DNA from: Rhizobium sp. AQ_MP
GTDB lineage: Bacteria > Pseudomonadota > Alphaproteobacteria > Rhizobiales > Rhizobiaceae
Length of the DNA stretch: 64,000 nucleotides
Reading direction: 5' to 3'
Assembly: GCF_014237835.1 (NCBI RefSeq)
Contig: NZ_JACJVI010000006.1
Coordinates: forward strand, 62,001-126,000
Positions 58,995 through 64,000 of this stretch are shown here, piece by piece. Each line of letters starts with the position of its first letter. The stretch's first letter is position 1. A model generated the notes under the pieces. The model was not told the DNA's origin. It did no database searches and saw nothing but the letters and a program-made list of their open reading frames with translations. Position numbers and translations under genes: made by a program.

Positions 58995-60221
58995 ATGAGC
59001 ATGGCGACTGAGGCAGGGCTGGACGGACATCTTTCGACGGCCCGGCGGAATGTCGGTCTGCTCGCAGTTGCTCAGGCGATCCTGGGCTCCGCTCCACCGC
59101 TTGCCTTTGCCGTCGGCGGTCTGGCCGGTTTCCAGATGCTGGGTGCCGACAAATCGCTTTCGACCGCGCCGCTCACCGGCTTCAATATTGGTGTCGCCGT
59201 CGGCGCAATCGTCGTGGCAGCAGCGTCTCGCGTACTTGGCCGCCGTGAAAGCTTCATGGTTGGTGCCCTGATGGGTGCGCTTGGCAGCGCACTCGCAGCC
59301 TTCGCGCTGATCCAGTCCAACTTCTGGCTCTTCGCCTTCGCACTCCTCCTCATGGGCGTCTCGGGCGGCTTCACCCAGAAGATCCGCTTCGCCGCAGCCG
59401 ATGCGTCGCCGAGCTTCTACAAGGGCAAGGCGATCTCCTGGATCCTTGCCGCCGGTATCATCTCGGCCATCGCCGGCCCCCAGATCGCGATCTGGTTCAA
59501 GGATGCCCTCGCGCCGGTCACCTTCGCCGGAGCCTTCCTGGGCATGGTCCCGCTGCTGCTGTGCGCGATCGTCGTCTTGTTCTTCCTCAAGCTGCCGACC
59601 ATGGCCGAGAAGAAGGCCGAGGCATCGGGCCCGACCAGGCCCCTGCGCGAGATCGTCATGACCCAGCGTTTCATGACCGGCATGATCTGCGGCATCAGCT
59701 CCTATGCTTTGATGACCTTCATGATGACGGGTGCGCCGCTCGCCATGGTCGTCGGCTGCGGCTTCTCCTCGGACCTCGCGACCTTGGGCATCCAGTGGCA
59801 TGTCATTGCGATGTTTGCGCCGAGCTTCTTTACCGGCGTGCTCATCACGCGCTTTGGCGCGGAGAAGGTGGTTGCGGCCGGCCTGCTCATTCTGATGGCC
59901 TGCGCCGTAATCGCCCATTGGGGTGTCGAGCTCTGGAACTTCTGGGGAGCACTCGTGCTGCTCGGTATCGGTTGGAATTTCGGCTTCATCGGCGCCACCG
60001 CGATCGTCGCGTCGAGCTACCGCCCGGCCGAGGCAGACAAGGTCCAGGGTTTCCACGACATCATCCTCTTCTCGACGGTCGCTCTGTCGTCCTTCTCCTC
60101 CGGCAAGGTCTTCACCGCCTTCGGCTGGTCTGTGATGAATCTGGTCATATGGCCGATTACCATTGCCTGCCTGTTGCTGGTGCTTCTGCAGCTGCGTGCA
60201 GCCGCCCGTAAACCCGCCTAA
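58995..60221 (+). CDS. MFS transporter, 12-TM
   Basis: A 408-residue inner-membrane carrier with 12 hydrophobic helices, including GFNIGVAVGAIVVAAASRVLGRRESF (the TM2-3 loop signature in SRVLGRRESFMVG), and FAALAMAFF-type later helices such as GVLITRFGAEKVVAAGLLI. Substrate unknown. The start at 58995 (MSMATEAG) is preferred; ATG at 58986 is close and also possible. It starts 10 bases after nusB, so it may be in the same transcript. Confidence 0.82.
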   Translation: MSMATEAGLDGHLSTARRNVGLLAVAQAILGSAPPLAFAVGGLAGFQMLGADKSLSTAPLTGFNIGVAVGAIVVAAASRVLGRRESFMVGALMGALGSALAAFALIQSNFWLFAFALLLMGVSGGFTQKIRFAAADASPSFYKGKAISWILAAGIISAIAGPQIAIWFKDALAPVTFAGAFLGMVPLLLCAIVVLFFLKLPTMAEKKAEASGPTRPLREIVMTQRFMTGMICGISSYALMTFMMTGAPLAMVVGCGFSSDLATLGIQWHVIAMFAPSFFTGVLITRFGAEKVVAAGLLILMACAVIAHWGVELWNFWGALVLLGIGWNFGFIGATAIVASSYRPAEADKVQGFHDIILFSTVALSSFSSGKVFTAFGWSVMNLVIWPITIACLLLVLLQLRAAARKPA

Positions 60222-60375
60222 GTTCCCTCAGCAGCGCGAAATATGCGTACTTGACGCCGCCGAAAGCGCGACGCAATCTCGCCACGCGTTGACGAGGTCT
60301 CGGAGGAGGGGGCCTGAGTCTGCGAGTCACGGCCCGCGATGAGTGAGGCGCGGGCAATACGGGAGGGTATTGCGA

Positions 60376-62514
60376 ATGACGGTTCTTCTAGGCGTAATTT
60401 TATGCGGGCTTCTGTCCGTGGTCTACGCGGTCTGGGCGACGCGCTCGGTGCTCGCTGCAGACCAGGGCAATGCCCGGATGCAGGAAATTGCAGGCTATAT
60501 TCGCGAGGGTGCTCAGGCTTACCTCACTCGGCAATACCTGAACATCGCGATCGTCGGCGCCGTTGTTTTCGTCGCCACATGGCTTCTACTTTCCGCTTCC
60601 GCTGCGATCGGTTTCCTGATCGGCGCGGTCCTTTCCGGCGCGGCCGGCTTCATCGGCATGCACGTCTCCGTCCGCGCCAATGTGCGCACCGCACAGGCCG
60701 CATCTCACAGCCTCGCCGCAGGCCTCGACATCGCCTTCAAGTCCGGAGCGATTACCGGCATGCTGGTCGCGGGTCTGGCACTGCTGGGCGTGGCCATCTA
60801 CTTCTACATCCTGACGGCGGTTCTCGGCCATGAAAGCGGCTCGCGCGAAGTGATCGATGCGCTGGTGGCACTCGGCTTCGGTGCCTCGCTGATTTCGATC
60901 TTCGCCCGTCTGGGTGGCGGTATCTTCACCAAGGGCGCTGACGTCGGCGGGGACCTCGTCGGCAAGGTGGAGGCCGGCATTCCGGAAGACGATCCGCGCA
61001 ACCCGGCCACAATTGCCGACAATGTCGGCGACAACGTGGGTGACTGCGCCGGCATGGCCGCGGACCTCTTCGAGACCTATGCGGTCTCGGTCGTCGCGAC
61101 GATGGTTCTTGCGGCGATCTTCTTTGCCGGTTCCGCCGCACTCGACATCGCGATGGTCTATCCTCTTGCCATCTGCGGCGCCTGCATCATCACCTCGATC
61201 ATCGGCACCTTCTTCGTCAAGCTCGGCACCAACGGCTCGATCATGGGCGCCCTTTACAAGGGGCTGATCGTTACCGGGCTCTTGTCGGTGGCCGGTCTCG
61301 CCATTGCCACGTCGCTGACGATCGGCTGGGGCACGCTCGGAACCGTGTCCGGTATGGCCATTACCGGCGTCAACCTCTTCATCTGCGGCATTCTCGGCCT
61401 CGTCGTGACCGCGCTGATCGTCGTGATCACCGAATACTACACCGGCACCAACAAGCGCCCGGTCAACTCGATTGCCCAGGCTTCGGTCACCGGTCACGGC
61501 ACCAACGTCATCCAGGGGCTTGCCGTTTCGCTGGAATCGACCGCGCTGCCGGCCATTGTCATCGTGGGCGGCATCATCGCGACCTTCCAGCTCGCGGGTC
61601 TCTTCGGCACGGCGATCGCGGTCACCACCATGCTCGGCCTCGCCGGCATGATCGTAGCCCTCGACGCCTTCGGCCCGGTAACGGACAATGCCGGCGGTAT
61701 CGCCGAAATGTCCCACCTGCCGCCGGAAGTGCGCAAGTCGACCGACGCCCTTGATGCCGTTGGCAACACCACCAAGGCCGTCACCAAGGGTTATGCGATC
61801 GGCTCTGCCGGTCTCGGCGCGCTTGTGCTCTTCGCCGCCTATGCCAACGACCTGCAATACTTTGCCGCCAACAGCGCACAGTATCCGTATTTCGCGGATA
61901 TGGGCTCGATATCCTTTGATCTCTCCAACCCCTATGTCGTCGCCGGCCTGATTTTCGGTGGCCTCATTCCCTACCTGTTTGGTGGGATCGCCATGACGGC
62001 CGTTGGCCGCGCGGCCGGCTCGATCGTCGAGGAAGTCCGTCGCCAATTCCGTGAAAAGCCGGGAATCATGCAGGGGACCGACAAGCCGGACTATGGTCGG
62101 GCGGTGGACATCCTGACCCGCGCAGCGATCAAGGAAATGGTCGTCCCCTCGCTCTTGCCGGTGCTTGCGCCACTCGTCGTCTATTTCGGGGTGCTCTTGA
62201 TTTCGGGCTCGAAGGCGTCCGCCTTTGCCGCGCTCGGTGCGTCGCTCCTCGGCGTCATCGTCAACGGCCTGTTCGTCGCGATCTCGATGACATCGGGTGG
62301 TGGCGCCTGGGACAATGCCAAGAAAAGCTTCGAGGACGGCTTCATCGACAAGGATGGGGTGAAGCACCTGAAAGGCTCGGATGCCCACAAGGCCTCCGTC
62401 ACTGGCGACACGGTCGGCGATCCCTACAAGGATACCGCAGGTCCTGCCGTCAATCCGGCGATCAAGATCACCAACATTGTCGCCCTTCTGCTTCTGGCGA
62501 TCCTCGCAGGTTGA
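60376..62514 (+). CDS. hppA: K(+)-insensitive membrane-bound proton-translocating pyrophosphatase
   Basis: A 712-residue, about 16-helix integral membrane pump that couples PPi hydrolysis to proton export. The catalytic loops show [45 protein letters not shown] in pieces (60943-61080), and later [18 protein letters not shown]. The K+-dependence switch reads [10 protein letters not shown] with Lys (K467) where K+-dependent enzymes have Ala, so it is the K+-independent proton type. The ATG at 60376 has GGAGGG ahead; 60343 is an upstream alternative. Supports acid tolerance and energy conservation in rhizobia (family knowledge). Confidence 0.94.
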   Translation: MTVLLGVILCGLLSVVYAVWATRSVLAADQGNARMQEIAGYIREGAQAYLTRQYLNIAIVGAVVFVATWLLLSASAAIGFLIGAVLSGAAGFIGMHVSVRANVRTAQAASHSLAAGLDIAFKSGAITGMLVAGLALLGVAIYFYILTAVLGHESGSREVIDALVALGFGASLISIFARLGGGIFTKGADVGGDLVGKVEAGIPEDDPRNPATIADNVGDNVGDCAGMAADLFETYAVSVVATMVLAAIFFAGSAALDIAMVYPLAICGACIITSIIGTFFVKLGTNGSIMGALYKGLIVTGLLSVAGLAIATSLTIGWGTLGTVSGMAITGVNLFICGILGLVVTALIVVITEYYTGTNKRPVNSIAQASVTGHGTNVIQGLAVSLESTALPAIVIVGGIIATFQLAGLFGTAIAVTTMLGLAGMIVALDAFGPVTDNAGGIAEMSHLPPEVRKSTDALDAVGNTTKAVTKGYAIGSAGLGALVLFAAYANDLQYFAANSAQYPYFADMGSISFDLSNPYVVAGLIFGGLIPYLFGGIAMTAVGRAAGSIVEEVRRQFREKPGIMQGTDKPDYGRAVDILTRAAIKEMVVPSLLPVLAPLVVYFGVLLISGSKASAFAALGASLLGVIVNGLFVAISMTSGGGAWDNAKKSFEDGFIDKDGVKHLKGSDAHKASVTGDTVGDPYKDTAGPAVNPAIKITNIVALLLLAILAG

Positions 62515-62533
62515 AGGCTGAAGGCTGAAACGA

Positions 62534-62570
62534 AAGAGACCGCGGAAGGCAACTTCCGCGGTCTCTTCTT
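62534..62570. terminator. Terminator between hppA and the BamE-like gene
   Basis: A perfect 15-bp stem (AAGAGACCGCGGAAG 62534-62548, CTTCCGCGGTCTCTT 62553-62567) with a GCAA tetraloop; a pyrimidine-rich CTT tail follows. It can serve both convergent genes. Confidence 0.85.
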
Positions 62571-62610
62571 GTGTGCTGTAACCGGATGACCCGAGGGCGC
62601 CCTAAACGGC

Positions 62611-63099
62611 TTACTGGCCGCTGAAGATGTTGCGCACCGTATTGGCTGCACTGCTGCCGCCCGACAGCATCTGCTGCAGGAAGGTGAGGTCGCGGCCGCC
62701 GGTCGGAGTCGTGCGGGAGATCGTATCGAAGACGCGGCCATCCTGCAGGGTGTAGTTGGCCCGCTGCGTGACGATGCCGTCCTTGTCGAAGTAGATTGCC
62801 AGAATCTGCTGGTCCACGAGCTGCGGCTTCATGAACGCCACAGAGCGGGTCCGCTTCTGCGAGATGTAGTAGAAGACTTCACCATCGAAAGTGGCCGTGG
62901 TCGAGGGTGTGCCGAGCGAAAGCAGAACCTGTTCGCGACTCGAACCAACCGGCACGAGATCGAGGGCCGCCTGGTCGACGACGTAGCCGTTGTGGAAGAC
63001 CTCGGAGGTCTGGCAGGCGGAGAGGCTAAGAGTGACAGCAAGCGCAAGTGCGGTCGTGCTCAGAAGCTTTCTGTCCGACTTGAAATTCCGAATGTCCAC
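62611..63099 (-). CDS. bamE: Outer membrane protein assembly factor BamE-like lipoprotein (SmpA/OmlA)
   Basis: A lipoprotein of the SmpA/OmlA family, part of the beta-barrel assembly machinery at the outer membrane. The signal is KLLSTTALALAVTLSLSAC with lipobox LSAC; the mature domain has LDLVPVGSSREQVLLSLGTPSTT and GEVFYYISQKRT, the BamE core. The GTG at 63099 is preferred (GGGAGA 7 bases ahead, 162 aa); ATG codons at 63114 and 63129 are alternatives. Divergent from the bc1 chaperone gene. Confidence 0.85.
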   Translation of the reverse strand: MDIRNFKSDRKLLSTTALALAVTLSLSACQTSEVFHNGYVVDQAALDLVPVGSSREQVLLSLGTPSTTATFDGEVFYYISQKRTRSVAFMKPQLVDQQILAIYFDKDGIVTQRANYTLQDGRVFDTISRTTPTGGRDLTFLQQMLSGGSSAANTVRNIFSGQ

Positions 63100-63355
63100 G
63101 CAAACGTCTCCCATGACTGTCGATGGCATCCTCTGGATGCCGGATCGCTCTTGCGCATAGCATTGTGGCCTTTCCGGGGAAAGCTGCCATAACGCCTGCG
63201 CTGCCGTTTTGCCGGTCACTCTGCCGCGAGATGCGGCATCGGTGCCGGATATCGGCATTGCAATTCACGCCTGCTTCGGTAAACCAGCTTTCGCAATCAT
63301 GCAACATGACCACGTTCGGGCTTGTCACTTCACTGGCTCTTTTTGGTGGAACTCG

Positions 63356-63895
63356 ATGGTATTCGGCTTCTTCAAGCAGAAAAGAAACAATCAGGTGATC
63401 GTCGAGCGTCAATATGGCGCGCTGACGGCGGCTGCCCGCACGCCCACCTTCTATCTCGACATGAATGTGCCGGATACCGTGATCGGCCGGTTCGAGATGC
63501 TGACGATCATGTTGATTCTCTATTTTCGCCGTACCGCGAAGTCCCCGCGCAGCGGCCAGGAGATCGCCCAGAACATCATCGATGCCTTCTTCGAGGATGT
63601 CGATCATTCGATCCGTGAGCTTGGAATCGGCGATACGGGCGTGCCAAAACGCATGAAGAAGCTCGCGGGCATGTATTACGGTCGGCTGGAGTCCTACGCA
63701 GCGGCCCTCGATAAAAATGATCGCGAAGCGCTGGCGGCGGCGCTGAAGCGCAACATCCATCCCGAACACGGGGATGCGGCACCGTCCATGCAGGCGCTCG
63801 CCGACTGGATGTTTACGGCCGAACAGGCGCTCGCGGCTCTGAACGAGAGTGAAATCGAGACGGGCATGGCCCGTCTGGCCGTCCCGGGTGGCTGA
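63356..63895 (+). CDS. Ubiquinol-cytochrome c chaperone (CBP3 family)
   Basis: A 179-residue protein of the CBP3/UPF0174 family (PF03981), which helps assemble cytochrome b of the bc1 complex. Family motifs are RTPTFYLDMNVPDTVIGRFEMLTIM (residues ~28-50, in two strands), AFFEDVDHSIRELGIGDTGVPKRMKKLAGMYYGRL in pieces. The ATG at 63356 (MVFGFFKQ) has GGTGGA ahead; upstream in-frame ATGs are in non-coding-like sequence. Confidence 0.87.
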   Translation: MVFGFFKQKRNNQVIVERQYGALTAAARTPTFYLDMNVPDTVIGRFEMLTIMLILYFRRTAKSPRSGQEIAQNIIDAFFEDVDHSIRELGIGDTGVPKRMKKLAGMYYGRLESYAAALDKNDREALAAALKRNIHPEHGDAAPSMQALADWMFTAEQALAALNESEIETGMARLAVPGG

Positions 63896-63957
63896 CTGCC
63901 CGGAGGCGATCCGGGCCCACAGGTCGCAGACCGGACGGAACGACAAGGATTGATGAC

Positions 63958-64000
63958 ATGGCAGGCAGCAATGCAAGGGACCCTCGCGAGTTCACCTATC
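63958..64000 (+). CDS. Start of probable DUF177 (YceD-like) gene, truncated by window edge
   Basis: Only 14 codons are visible (MAGSNARDPREFTY). AAGGATTG precedes the ATG. In rhizobia the gene after the bc1 chaperone is usually a DUF177/YceD protein followed by plsX; the aromatic FTY fits its N terminus, but identity rests mainly on gene order. Confidence 0.45.
   Translation, partial: MAGSNARDPREFTY

Overview
The window looks like chromosome of an alphaproteobacterium of the Rhizobiaceae (Rhizobium/Agrobacterium relatives). The evidence is high GC content, typical rhizobial gene orders (glyA-nrdR-ribD...ribH-nusB; LdtR next to an L,D-transpeptidase; BamE-type lipoprotein, cytochrome bc1 chaperone, start of a DUF177 gene), a K+-independent proton pyrophosphatase and a Mg-type HemB. 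No rRNA, tRNA, insertion sequence, prophage or CRISPR array was recognised.

Layout. 1-8.8 kb: the 3' part of an exopolyphosphatase gene, a small secreted protein, a phytase-like periplasmic esterase, and a tight minus-strand operon rnd - GNAT - Rsm22-type methyltransferase - DUF2891 - aconitase X. 8.8-14.6 kb: an MFS carrier, a Tat-exported multicopper oxidase and a metallo-beta-lactamase-fold hydrolase, then two membrane proteins divergent from a TetR regulator with paired palindromes between them. 14.8-16.8 kb: a two-gene restriction-modification island with more AT-rich codon use. 17.0-18.8 kb: aspS.

19.4-36.8 kb is filled by one 5792-residue gene for a giant, probably type I-secreted, calcium-binding adhesin. 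It has about 18 DUF5801-like repeats (some nearly identical, some arranged in a three-domain super-repeat), three RTX nonapeptide clusters, cadherin/VCBS-like domains, a C-type-lectin-like domain with EPN and WND motifs, EF-hand-like loops and a C-terminal secretion region. No type I secretion ABC/MFP genes lie in the window.

37-50.7 kb: a periplasmic protein of unknown function, parC, a cyclic-nucleotide-binding/CPBP-protease fusion lacking one catalytic Glu, a GGDEF-EAL protein divergent from a PhcB-like methyltransferase (with a perfect CtrA-type TTAA-N7-TTAA between them), bpt, an RDD protein, hemB, a DUF6163 protein, and ldtR-ldtP. 50.8-54.1 kb: a four-gene operon of unknown function led by a probable Tat-exported FAD oxidase. 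54.2-64 kb: glyA, nrdR, ribD, a 25-codon membrane micro-ORF, a small secreted protein, ribH, nusB, an MFS permease, hppA, a BamE-like lipoprotein, a bc1 chaperone and the first codons of a probable DUF177 gene. ribE, expected between ribD and ribH, is not there.

The most unusual content is the giant adhesin (its domain insertions and repeat history), the pseudo-protease fusion, the FAD-oxidase operon, the unassigned restriction enzyme and the micro-ORF. Functions are from motif recognition by eye; no database search was run.
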